Source: UBA1573 sp034005165 (lineage in GTDB: Bacteria > Pseudomonadota > Alphaproteobacteria > Micavibrionales > Micavibrionaceae). From it: a DNA stretch of 64,000 bases. Both the position numbers and the translations under genes were made by a program. How positions within the stretch are numbered: the first letter of the stretch is position 1; each line of letters starts with the position of its first letter. The DNA is taken from the NCBI GenBank assembly GCA_034005165.1, contig JAVEVE010000003.1:212455-276454 (forward strand), given 5' to 3'. The notes beneath the pieces are model-generated. The model had not been told where the DNA came from. It searched no databases and worked only from the letters and a program-made list of their open reading frames with translations. Of this stretch, positions 16,160 through 24,399 are shown in pieces.

Positions 16160-16693
16160 ATGAAACAAGCAAAGTCATCACAACCTGCATCAGGATTTTT
16201 GAAATTAGCCTTTGCCGCTTGTGCGGTAACCGTTATAACAGGCTGCGCAACCCACAATTACCGTGACGAGGCTTGCTGGGTGGGCACAGATCGCCTACTG
16301 GTCCTGCCTCCTTTTTCGGTAGAATTTCCCGGACAGAGATCAATCTCCGAGGCTTGTTCGAATGGTAAAGATCTCGCTCAACTGGCAATCGTAGGGCGCG
16401 CACCGACTGGACAGCTCAACCCACGAGCAGCTTATGCCGTTGAAATGAAACTACGCAGCTATGAAGCAGACATCGCGGCAGGGAAAAATGTTAAAAGAAA
16501 TCAGGAATTTCTGGATGAAGCCTTACTGGAATTAAATACGGCACGCGTCAAGCGTCAGGATCTCGCCGCTGTCGTTGATGCATTTGAAGAATATAAAAGA
16601 ACCAGATCCTGCAAACCAAACCCGAATGGCTTTGGACAAATCTGCGGCACACCGCCACCATCTACTGCGCCGGCCCCTACAGCAATAAAATAA
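16160..16693 (+). CDS. Putative lipoprotein
   Basis: A 177-residue protein with a type II signal peptide: basic start, hydrophobic stretch and lipobox VITGC (Cys29). The mature part is soluble with a helical middle (EADIAAGKNVKRNQEFLDEA) and a Pro-rich tail ending PPPSTAPAPTAIK. Four or more Cys remain in the mature part. I do not recognise the family. It is probably an outer- or inner-membrane lipoprotein facing the periplasm. Translation likely starts from a leaderless mRNA. aroA follows 49 bp downstream but has its own promoter candidate. Confidence 0.75.
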   Translation: MKQAKSSQPASGFLKLAFAACAVTVITGCATHNYRDEACWVGTDRLLVLPPFSVEFPGQRSISEACSNGKDLAQLAIVGRAPTGQLNPRAAYAVEMKLRSYEADIAAGKNVKRNQEFLDEALLELNTARVKRQDLAAVVDAFEEYKRTRSCKPNPNGFGQICGTPPPSTAPAPTAIK

Positions 16694-16706
16694 AGACAAT
16701 CCCATA

Positions 16707-16735
16707 TTGTAAGCAAAACTGCCCTCCGCTATAAC
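16707..16735 (+). promoter_or_regulatory. Candidate leaderless promoter of aroA
   Basis: TTGTAA (16707-16712), 17-nt spacer, TATAAC (16730-16735), then 7 nt to the ATG at 16743. It has the same -10 sequence and near-identical geometry to the promoter at 16125-16153. Confidence 0.5.
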
Positions 16736-16742
16736 TTTGTGC

Positions 16743-18116
16743 ATGACACAATTCGCATTCGAAAAAGATCCAGCAGAACTCTACGCCAACGCTTTAGGTT
16801 CCAGAAAATCAGGCCCACTGAACGGCACTGTCCGTATTCCGGGGGATAAATCTATTTCCCACCGGGCATTGATGTTTGGGGCCCTCGCAGAAGGCGAAAC
16901 AATGATCTCCGGCCTTCTTGAAGGCGAAGACGTATATAACACGGCTTCCGCAATGCGAGCCATGGGAGCAAGCATCACAAAAGGCGATGACGGATTGTGG
17001 AGATGCTTCGGCGTTGGTCTCGGAAATCTGGTTGAACCGACCGAGGTATTGGAAATGGGCAACTCGGGCACATCAACCCGCCTCCTGATGGGTATCGTTG
17101 CAGGGCATCCGATCAGCGCCTGCTTTACGGGAGATAAATCCCTGATTAAACGCCCGATGGGCCGTGTCATTACGCCACTTGAAGAAATGGGGGCAACTTT
17201 CCTTTCCCGTGCCGGAGGCCGCCCACCATTTGCTATGCGCGGATCACATGAGTTAAGAGGAATCACGTATAAACTCCCTGTAGCCTCAGCACAGGTAAAA
17301 TCTGCCATTCTGCTCGCCGGACTGAATGCACGTGGAACGACAACAGTGATCGAACCGCATCCTACACGCAATTACACCGAAAATATGCTGCGCCATTTTG
17401 GTATCAAACTGAATGTCGAACGCAATGAATCAGGCGAAGATGTGATCTCTGTAAACGGGGGACAATCCATGCTCGGCTGCGCCGTTGATGTTCCATGTGA
17501 CCCAAGCTCGGCTGCTTTTCCTGTAGTCGCAGCTCTTATCAATGAAGGTTCTGAAATCAAACTTCCACACATAGGTTTGAATGAACGCCGGATTGGTCTT
17601 TACACGACTCTCATCGAAATGGGAGCAGACATCAGCTTTGAAAACGAAACCATCGAAGCCGGGGAGCGCATCGCAACTCTGGTTGTGAAATCAACAGGTC
17701 CATTAAAAGGAATTGATGTGCCGGCGAGCCGTGTACCAAGTATGATTGATGAATTCCCTGTCCTCGCTATGGCTGCAGCTTGTGCAGACGGAACAACCAC
17801 TATGACAGGCCTGTCCGAACTGCGTGTCAAAGAAAGTGATCGTCTCCTGATGGTTGCAGAAGGACTCAAGCTCTGCGGTGTAAAACTGGAAATGGGTGAA
17901 GACTGGCTAACAATCTACGGAACCGGGAAACCACCAAAAGGTGGAGCAACTATTGAGACAGCTCTTGATCACCGTATTGCCATGAGCTTCCTTGTCCTGG
18001 GTACAGCAACACAAGAACCTGTTGCCATCGATGACGCCAGCCCAATTAAAACAAGCTTCCCGAATTTTATCGAGTTAATGACAGAGCTAGGCGCGGATCT
18101 TGATCTTCCTGAGTAA
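16743..18116 (+). CDS. aroA: 3-phosphoshikimate 1-carboxyvinyltransferase (EPSP synthase)
   Basis: Transfers enolpyruvyl from PEP to shikimate-3-phosphate in aromatic amino-acid synthesis. The roughly 457-residue protein has GDKSISHRALMFGAL, GNSGTSTRLLMG, the PEP-site RVITPLEEMGA region, LRVKESDRL and DHRIAMSFLVLG. The Gly-Asn-Ser-Gly-Thr-Ser loop and other features point to the class II-like branch common in alphaproteobacteria. The start at ATG 16743 is preferred to an in-frame TTG at 16737. No Shine-Dalgarno is present and a -10 box lies 7 nt upstream, so the mRNA may be leaderless. The 3' end overlaps the converging carboxypeptidase gene by 50 bp. Confidence 0.94.
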   Translation: MTQFAFEKDPAELYANALGSRKSGPLNGTVRIPGDKSISHRALMFGALAEGETMISGLLEGEDVYNTASAMRAMGASITKGDDGLWRCFGVGLGNLVEPTEVLEMGNSGTSTRLLMGIVAGHPISACFTGDKSLIKRPMGRVITPLEEMGATFLSRAGGRPPFAMRGSHELRGITYKLPVASAQVKSAILLAGLNARGTTTVIEPHPTRNYTENMLRHFGIKLNVERNESGEDVISVNGGQSMLGCAVDVPCDPSSAAFPVVAALINEGSEIKLPHIGLNERRIGLYTTLIEMGADISFENETIEAGERIATLVVKSTGPLKGIDVPASRVPSMIDEFPVLAMAAACADGTTTMTGLSELRVKESDRLLMVAEGLKLCGVKLEMGEDWLTIYGTGKPPKGGATIETALDHRIAMSFLVLGTATQEPVAIDDASPIKTSFPNFIELMTELGADLDLPE

Positions 18117-18960
18117 GAAGCTCGTCACCGATCAAATTATATTGCTGTCTTAAGACCTTGTTTCTGGAATCAAGGTCACGCGCGCACATCACAGCAATAA
18201 TAAAACCACCCCTAAGAGAGACAACTGCAGAACGGCACCCATCCAATGTCGCGCTTTTCCCACCTTCAAACTCTTCAAATCCCAGTTTTCCTGGACTTGA
18301 GCGCCCCACTTTCATCTGATGCCCGTTAATATAGACTTCGTCTTCTTGCAATATTTTTGAAAGTTTCGGGAAATCCTGATGCAGCCGCATACTTAAGCGG
18401 ACCATGTCCTCAAGCGTTGTCATCGTATAGGCTTTTTTCTTGCCTTGTATCTCCGGGAGCCCCGTCAAATTATAAATTTCGGTTGTATGATTGAGTTTTA
18501 ATTTTCTGGCATAGTGATTAGCGTCATACCCAAGTTCCGCCAACCGAAGCCCTAAGTCGCGGGCTGCATAATTATTAGACTGAACTGCAGTCGCTACAAT
18601 CAACTCCCCTATGGAAACCTCTTTTGTACCACGTGGATACGCCGCAAAATTACTAAAAGGCAGCTCTTCGCGTGACACAGGAATTTTCTGATCCAAAGAC
18701 AATTTTCCGTCACGGATTGCAGAAAATGCCATATAGCATGTCAGCATCTTGATAAGAGATCCGGCAGGCAATCGCGCATCATGATTTCTGGCTTTCACCA
18801 GTTTTAACTCCGGGGCATCATTACTGGGCCCTTGCTCAGGAACGACCACCTTTGCTACAATCTCGGCCTGCTTCCAGGCGAAGGCAGAAGATGAAAAGAC
18901 AGCTGATAGCCCGATAAAGGGGATCATGACCATAGAAGACAAAGAATGAGAGTTACGCAA
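18067..18960 (-). CDS. D-alanyl-D-alanine carboxypeptidase, S11 family
   Basis: Low-molecular-weight penicillin-binding protein that trims the terminal D-Ala from peptidoglycan in the periplasm. The active-site SLIK tetrad (S-x-x-K) is in AGSLIKMLTCY, the SxN motif is SNN in VQSNNYAARDLG, and the third motif is KSA in EGGKSATLDGC where most enzymes have KTG. A signal peptide (IPFIGLSAVFSSSAFA) precedes the catalytic domain. The frame is open far upstream, across the divergent cmk start; I place the start at TTG 18960 with GGGGAAG upstream because it gives a normal signal peptide, but ATG 18933 is possible. It lacks the C-terminal amphipathic anchor of PBP5. Confidence 0.82.
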   Translation of the reverse strand: MRNSHSLSSMVMIPFIGLSAVFSSSAFAWKQAEIVAKVVVPEQGPSNDAPELKLVKARNHDARLPAGSLIKMLTCYMAFSAIRDGKLSLDQKIPVSREELPFSNFAAYPRGTKEVSIGELIVATAVQSNNYAARDLGLRLAELGYDANHYARKLKLNHTTEIYNLTGLPEIQGKKKAYTMTTLEDMVRLSMRLHQDFPKLSKILQEDEVYINGHQMKVGRSSPGKLGFEEFEGGKSATLDGCRSAVVSLRGGFIIAVMCARDLDSRNKVLRQQYNLIGDELLTQEDQDPRLALSLTR

Positions 18961-19116
18961 TTTACTTCCCCGACTATTTAAGTCGCTTGTGACTTTTATT
19001 TTTATGGAGTAGATGCTGATATAAATTGCGCCATATGTCAACATTATGTGATCTATTGCCACAACATAACCCTTTGGATATTGCCCCCTTTTTAAGATCG
19101 GATTACCTTGATTCAT

Positions 19117-19791
19117 ATGAGTATATTCCTGAAAATCGCTGTCGATGGCCCTTCTGCAAGTGGCAAAGGCACAATAGCCAGACGACTGGCCAGTCAATTC
19201 CACCTGTCTTATCTGGACACAGGTGCGCTTTATCGTGTTGTCGCTAAACATATTCTCGAAAATGGCGGAAACCCGGACAACCCTGAAGACGCGCTGAAAT
19301 CCGCCCTCTTCATCAGGGATCATTTTAGCTGGAATATGCTGGAGGACCCTGGTATCCGCAACGATGTCGTAGCAGATGCCACATCGCGGTCATCCCAAAT
19401 TCCGGTCCTGCGAGAAGCCTTAAAGGCTTTCCAGAAGGATTTTGCTGCTCACCCTCCACATAAACCCCATTTAAAACCATGGGAAGGATCAATTCTAGAC
19501 GGACGCGATATTGGAACATCTATCTGTCCTGATGCCGATGTAAAACTCTATATAACTGCCTCAACGGAGGTCAGAGCGCAACGACGAACAAAGGAATTGA
19601 ATGGTAAGGGAATTCCCTCTTCCTATGAAACCGTACTGCAAGACATGACAGAGCGGGATGCACGGGACAAATCTCGCACAACAAATCCCCTGAGACCAGC
19701 AGATGATGCCGTTATTCTGGACACATCCAATATGACGATAGACGAAGTGTTCGAGAAAGCCTGCTCCGTAATCAGGAAAAAACTCGCCTAA
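19117..19791 (+). CDS. cmk: Cytidylate kinase
   Basis: Phosphorylates CMP and dCMP to the diphosphates using ATP. The 224-residue protein has the P-loop IAVDGPSASGKGTIARRLA at its start, YLDTGALYRVVA for nucleotide binding, and LDGRDIGTSICPDADVKLYI. The lid region with Arg residues (RTKEL, RDARDKSR) is also typical. An in-frame TTG at 19108 exists, but ATG 19117 starts directly before the P-loop strand as in homologues. It is followed by rpsA, the order conserved in most proteobacteria. Confidence 0.95.
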   Translation: MSIFLKIAVDGPSASGKGTIARRLASQFHLSYLDTGALYRVVAKHILENGGNPDNPEDALKSALFIRDHFSWNMLEDPGIRNDVVADATSRSSQIPVLREALKAFQKDFAAHPPHKPHLKPWEGSILDGRDIGTSICPDADVKLYITASTEVRAQRRTKELNGKGIPSSYETVLQDMTERDARDKSRTTNPLRPADDAVILDTSNMTIDEVFEKACSVIRKKLA

Positions 19792-19984
19792 ACAGACAAA
19801 ATTCCAGATAAAAAATTATGAAAAACAAGAAAGGGCAAGATTTCTGCCTTTTCCCTTGCTTTTCGCCCTCTTTTCCCGTAAGAGTCCGCCTGTCTCTCAG
19901 ATACGAAAGCTCGGAGCTTTATCCCTCTGACCTTATCCTCTGTCTCTTGAGGCATATTTTACTTCCGAAAAGGAAACCAAAACT

Positions 19985-21694
19985 ATGGCACACGCCGCAT
20001 CTAACCTACAAGATCGTGAAGAGTCTAACGAGTTTGCAGCTCTTCTCGCCCAATCTATGAAACAGCAAACTAAATTCGCCGGTCAAGTCCTCAATGGACG
20101 GATCGTCGCAATCAACGATGACACTGTTATCGTCGATGTTGGATTGAAATCCGAAGGCCGTATCGCAAAACGCGAATTCGGTATGCCGGGTCAAGATCCT
20201 GAAATCCGCATTGGCGACACTGTTGAAGTGTTTGTTGAGCGTATGGAAGACCGTGAAGGATACACCGTACTTTCTCGTGAGAAAGCACGCCGTGAAGAAG
20301 TCTGGACCGTTCTCGAAAAATCATGCGAAGCAAAAGAACGCGTCACTGGCGTGATCTTCTCTCGCGTAAAAGGTGGTTTCACTGTTGATCTCGGTGGCGC
20401 AGTCGCGTTCTTGCCGGGCTCCCAAGTGGACATCCGCCCTGTTCGTGACATCTCTCCATTGATGGGCACTCCACAGCCATTCATGATCCTGAAAATGGAC
20501 CGTGCACGTGGAAACATCGTGGTATCTCGCCGCGCAATCCTTGAGGAAAGCCGCGAAGAGGCACGTTCAGAATTGATGGAACAACTCCGCGAAGGATCAA
20601 TCGTTCAAGGTATCGTTAAGAACATCACCGACTACGGTGCGTTCATCGACTTGGGCGGTGTTGATGGTCTGTTGCACGTTACCGACATTTCTTGGAAACG
20701 CGTCAACCACCCATCTGAAGTTCTGACAGTAGGTCAAACCATCGAAGTTCAGATCATTCGTTACAACGAAGACAACCAGCGTATTTCTCTGGGTATGAAG
20801 CAACTGGAATCTGACCCATGGGCAGAAGTCAGCGGCAAATACACCAAAGGCCTACGTACAAAAGGTAAAATCACCAATATCACCGACTACGGTGCGTTTG
20901 TTGAGCTTGAGCCTGGTATAGAAGGTCTCGTACACGTTTCTGAAATGTCATGGACCAAGAAAAACGTTCACCCGAACAAAATCGTCTCTCCTGAACAACA
21001 GGTTGACGTTGAAGTTCTGGAGATCGACATGGACAAACGCCGCATTTCTCTGGGAATGAAACAAACCCAGGAAAACCCATGGTCTGCATTTGCTGCAGCT
21101 CATAAAGTTGGCGAAGACATGACTGGTGAAATCCGTAACATTACCGAATTCGGTCTGTTTGTTGGCATGCCTGGCGACATCGACGGTATGGTTCACTTGT
21201 CTGACGTATCTTGGGAAGATGCAACCGAAGACGCTCTCAAAGCCTTCAAAAAAGGTGACAGCGTTAAAGTGCGTGTTCTTGATATCGATGCAGACAAAGA
21301 GCGTATTGCTCTGGGTATCAAACAACTGACTGATGATCCTATGGCTGGCGCAATGTCTGGCTTGGCAAAAGGTCAGATTGTTACCTGTACCGTTACCGAA
21401 GTGAACGACAAAGGTATTGAAGTTCAAGTCAACGAAACCGTAAAAGGAACTATCAAACGTGCAGACCTCTCTCGTGAGCGTTCTGAACAACGTCCTGATC
21501 GTTTTGCAGTCGGTGAGAAAGTTGATGCGAAAATCATCTCCGTTGATTCCAAGAAACATTATCTCACCCTGTCAATCAAACAACGCGAGATTGACGAGGA
21601 CAAAGCAGCTATGGCTGAATTCGGTTCTACCGAGTCCGGTGCGTCTCTGGGAGATATCTTGGGCGCAGCTTTGAAAGACAGTAAATCCGAATAA
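19985..21694 (+). CDS. rpsA: 30S ribosomal protein S1
   Basis: RNA-binding ribosomal protein needed to load most mRNAs on the 30S subunit. The 569-residue protein contains six S1 motifs; clear repeats are the GAFIDLGGVDGLLHVTDISW, GAFVELEPGIEGLVHVSEMS and GLFVGMPGDIDGMVHLSDVS segments. Motifs 1 and 2 near the N-terminus are the divergent ribosome-binding type. AAAGGA is about 8 nt before the ATG. The leader from cmk is about 190 bp, room for its own promoter. A strong terminator follows; ihfB, the usual next gene, is not present. Confidence 0.96.
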   Translation: MAHAASNLQDREESNEFAALLAQSMKQQTKFAGQVLNGRIVAINDDTVIVDVGLKSEGRIAKREFGMPGQDPEIRIGDTVEVFVERMEDREGYTVLSREKARREEVWTVLEKSCEAKERVTGVIFSRVKGGFTVDLGGAVAFLPGSQVDIRPVRDISPLMGTPQPFMILKMDRARGNIVVSRRAILEESREEARSELMEQLREGSIVQGIVKNITDYGAFIDLGGVDGLLHVTDISWKRVNHPSEVLTVGQTIEVQIIRYNEDNQRISLGMKQLESDPWAEVSGKYTKGLRTKGKITNITDYGAFVELEPGIEGLVHVSEMSWTKKNVHPNKIVSPEQQVDVEVLEIDMDKRRISLGMKQTQENPWSAFAAAHKVGEDMTGEIRNITEFGLFVGMPGDIDGMVHLSDVSWEDATEDALKAFKKGDSVKVRVLDIDADKERIALGIKQLTDDPMAGAMSGLAKGQIVTCTVTEVNDKGIEVQVNETVKGTIKRADLSRERSEQRPDRFAVGEKVDAKIISVDSKKHYLTLSIKQREIDEDKAAMAEFGSTESGASLGDILGAALKDSKSE

Positions 21695-21718
21695 TTTCAG
21701 GATTTAAAAAAGTTACAA

Positions 21719-21748
21719 ACAGCCGGATAGTTGATCCGGCTGTTTTTT
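21719..21748 (+). terminator. Rho-independent terminator after rpsA
   Basis: A perfect 10-bp stem (21719-21728 with 21734-21743, core AGCCGGAT/ATCCGGCT), 5-nt loop, then a T-run. Confidence 0.9.
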
Positions 21749-21830
21749 ATTGACGAATTAGTAAAAATTCTCGTACATATAAAACATCATTAAACATAAT
21801 AAAGAGACTCAAGTTGAGCAGGAGTTGAGA

Positions 21831-22439
21831 ATGTGGGAAAAAATGGGAATAGGCGACATGATTACGGTTTTCGATCAATCAGCCCAGCCCGACAAAGAAA
21901 CGGACTTATTCGTTATTCGCCATATCACCAACGGACAACCTTTTCATATCCTCCCTGCTCAAAATGACGATCATCTTTCCGGTAAATTTGTGATGCGGGA
22001 TAATGCGATCGAAAAATACACACGCCACCAAGGTGTGACCTTGACTGTGCCTCAAGAAATCTCCGTAATACAATTTCTTGATGCTCTATCGGAACAGAGA
22101 GTGAGCACACAATCGCTGAAGTTGGAAGGAGAAGCAACAGCTCACACTTTTGACCGGCTTCCCTTCATGTCGCTCCTGCGTCTCAATAAATTCTTTCACC
22201 TCCCGACAGAAGCCGGAATAGAGAATTACAGAGTTGAAATTATTCCAGAATCTTCAAAAAAAGAACATTGGAAATGTTCAAGAATTATCCCTATAGCTAC
22301 CCTGAATAGAGGGTGCGAATTCCAAGAACAACCATCAGATCTAGCGGCACATACATTACTTAAGGCTTACAAAAAGAATACGCTCAGATTTGGGGTAGAA
22401 AAAACGCCACTCTTCGCGCTCTATAGCTCACCACATTAA
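21831..22439 (+). CDS. Hypothetical protein, 202 aa
   Basis: Not recognised. A soluble mixed alpha/beta protein starting MWEKMGIGDMITVFDQ, without signal peptide or membrane helix. AGGAG is 6 nt before the ATG at 21831; an in-frame TTG at 21825 is unlikely. It stands between the rpsA terminator and a hairpin and so is monocistronic. Confidence 0.65.
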   Translation: MWEKMGIGDMITVFDQSAQPDKETDLFVIRHITNGQPFHILPAQNDDHLSGKFVMRDNAIEKYTRHQGVTLTVPQEISVIQFLDALSEQRVSTQSLKLEGEATAHTFDRLPFMSLLRLNKFFHLPTEAGIENYRVEIIPESSKKEHWKCSRIIPIATLNRGCEFQEQPSDLAAHTLLKAYKKNTLRFGVEKTPLFALYSSPH

Positions 22440-22465
22440 GATAAAAGAACTGCCCTAAAGCAACA

Positions 22466-22490
22466 AAAGCCCCACAAGGAGCTTTCGTTT
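22466..22490 (+). terminator. Terminator between converging orphan genes
   Basis: An 8-bp stem with one mismatch (22466-22473 with 22478-22485) and an ACAA loop, followed by a T-rich stretch. Probably works for the plus-strand gene and possibly also for the converging gene. Confidence 0.6.
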
Positions 22491-22500
22491 TATTCATTTT

Positions 22501-23463
22501 CTATTTGATTGGATTTAGATCCTGCCACGGGTTGGATGGCCCGGCTGCATTCGATCCAGCTTTCCCCCCTTTACCACCTTTCCCATCACTTTTCTTGGAC
22601 AAATCCACAGACTGAACAGGGTTTTTGGCTTTTTCAGACAGGTAGCTGAAATAACTAGAGAGACTTTTAAAAACAATTGCAGCCTTATGATGATCTGTAT
22701 TCAGGGACGTATTTTCCTGATGTTCAAAATTATCTCCGAAATCTGGAGTGGCAGACGTCTTAAGTGCAGCGTCCGGATCATCAGGATTATAATCTTTACC
22801 GACACCATACTCGTCATCTTTTGAGAATCCAAAAGTCTCTTTCTCTGCCGAGAAATCAAGAAGTTTGGCTTTCTTGACTTCAGATTTTTGGGATTTGTTC
22901 GCCGATTTGTCCGGTTTAGACTTACCCGTCACTGCTGACGCAAAACTGCCCAATGCACTAGCAATCGAACTCATTAAAGCCGCCCCGCTACTCAGTACAA
23001 GGGAAGGATGAGGAATACCAAACAAAGTGCGACGGCGATGCTGAAGCTCATCCCGTTCTTTTACAAAATCAGGATTTGCAATATCACTTACAGATGCCTC
23101 ACCGTTTCGTTGCCCGACATCAGCCATAAAAATCTTGCGGGCCAAATCATTTTCTGATGCAAAAGATGATGCTCCAGGAACAAGTACACTCACAGGAGAT
23201 ATCGCCAGCAAGCGCAACTTACGCTCGGCATTTTCCTCCGGTGATAAACTCGGGTCATCCGCAAAATCTAAAAATGGTTCGACAATAATGCGGTACTTTT
23301 TGCGACCTTTTCCACCTTTGCCGCTTTTCCCATCATCATCACCGTCATCATCGTCTTCGTCATCACGCTCGGTATCAAAAACAAACTCCTCCAGCTCGTA
23401 ATCAATCTCGTCCGTTTCAAAGGAAGAACCGTCTTTTCCGTTCATATCATCATGTGTCATCAT
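22501..23463 (-). CDS. Orphan acidic protein with one hydrophobic segment
   Basis: Not recognised. The 320-residue protein opens with a very acidic segment (residues 1-50 include EDDDDGDDDG), then a Lys/Gly-rich linker (KSGKGGKGRKKYR), a folded-looking region, and a moderately hydrophobic stretch (residues about 155-180). The C-terminal third is Lys/Ser-rich and again ends in GKGGKGGKAGS. No enzyme motif is seen. The start codon has no Shine-Dalgarno. It lies directly upstream of the ppx gene's 3' end on the same strand, possibly the last gene of that transcript. Confidence 0.6.
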   Translation of the reverse strand: MMTHDDMNGKDGSSFETDEIDYELEEFVFDTERDDEDDDDGDDDGKSGKGGKGRKKYRIIVEPFLDFADDPSLSPEENAERKLRLLAISPVSVLVPGASSFASENDLARKIFMADVGQRNGEASVSDIANPDFVKERDELQHRRRTLFGIPHPSLVLSSGAALMSSIASALGSFASAVTGKSKPDKSANKSQKSEVKKAKLLDFSAEKETFGFSKDDEYGVGKDYNPDDPDAALKTSATPDFGDNFEHQENTSLNTDHHKAAIVFKSLSSYFSYLSEKAKNPVQSVDLSKKSDGKGGKGGKAGSNAAGPSNPWQDLNPIK

Positions 23464-23479
23464 GGTTTATATACTACGC

Positions 23480-24388
23480 CTATTTTGCCTTTGACGAAAG
23501 AAATTCATGCACCAAGCCATCCCGCACACCTGCACTGGAAGTTACAAAAATCTGAGGCCCAAAAACTTCCAGAACAACTCGTAAAACTTGTGCAGAAACA
23601 CCTGCAAGATGCGCCTTATGCTCTTCCAGATCATATTGAGCCCGAAGGGTTGGAATGTCCATTTTTTCAATCTCAATACAAAACTCAATAAAACGGCTGG
23701 ATGGGATCCCATACCCTTGAATTTCGCGAGAACTACCTGTCTCCACCATATGCGCCTGCGCTAAAGAGCGCCAGGAACCGCCAATCCCGTATAAAGACCT
23801 AAGGCCATAAAAATCGTCCTTATACGGAAGCAGAATCTCCCGGATGCGCTCATCGACAGCCTGACAATCACCTTCCATTGCTCTCACACGAAACGCTCCC
23901 AAGGGCAAGCTGACTTTTTTATGAATTTCCCGCCCCGAAACGCGCGCCAATTCCAGAGAGCCTCCTCCAAAATCCGCAACGACCCCATCCGCATTCGGAT
24001 CAAGCGCCATAACACCGGCAGCAGCATAAAATGCTTCCTCATCTCCACTGAGAACACGAATAGAGAGCCCGGCCTGATCCTGAATGGATTGGATAAATTC
24101 GCTACCGTCACATGCATCCCGGAGCGCAGCCGTCCCTACAGCTACAACATGCCGAACAGATTGCGCCTCTGCAATCAGGTGATATCCGCGAATAGCCTTA
24201 TTGGCAGAAATAACGCCTTGAGGATTGAGTTTGCCTGTTGTGCTGAGATCTCTCCCTAAAGCACAATAGACCTTCTCATTAAAGATCTGAACAGGCTTGA
24301 TATGGGATATATCATAGATAACCATACGGACAGAATTTGATCCGATATCAATCACTGCAAATCCGGAATGTTCCAAATTCTGTGGCAT
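23480..24388 (-). CDS. Ppx/GppA family phosphatase
   Basis: Member of the exopolyphosphatase/guanosine pentaphosphatase family of the ASKHA fold. The 302-residue protein has the phosphate-1 motif AVIDIGSNSVRMVIYD, VAVGTAALRDA, the phosphate-2 motif VVADFGGGSLELA and YGIGGSWRSLAQA. It lacks the C-terminal HD-like domains of full-length Ppx, as do many alphaproteobacterial members. It would hydrolyse polyphosphate or pppGpp; the sequence does not decide. Its start is only 12 bp after the stop of the membrane fusion protein gene, so it is probably cotranscribed with the type I secretion genes, which is unusual company. Confidence 0.85.
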   Translation of the reverse strand: MPQNLEHSGFAVIDIGSNSVRMVIYDISHIKPVQIFNEKVYCALGRDLSTTGKLNPQGVISANKAIRGYHLIAEAQSVRHVVAVGTAALRDACDGSEFIQSIQDQAGLSIRVLSGDEEAFYAAAGVMALDPNADGVVADFGGGSLELARVSGREIHKKVSLPLGAFRVRAMEGDCQAVDERIREILLPYKDDFYGLRSLYGIGGSWRSLAQAHMVETGSSREIQGYGIPSSRFIEFCIEIEKMDIPTLRAQYDLEEHKAHLAGVSAQVLRVVLEVFGPQIFVTSSAGVRDGLVHEFLSSKAK

Positions 24389-24399
24389 AAATCCGGTCT

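Noticed and set aside
20948..21559. 203-aa ORF antisense to rpsA
   Set aside because: Antisense shadow of S1 repeats; no supporting signals.
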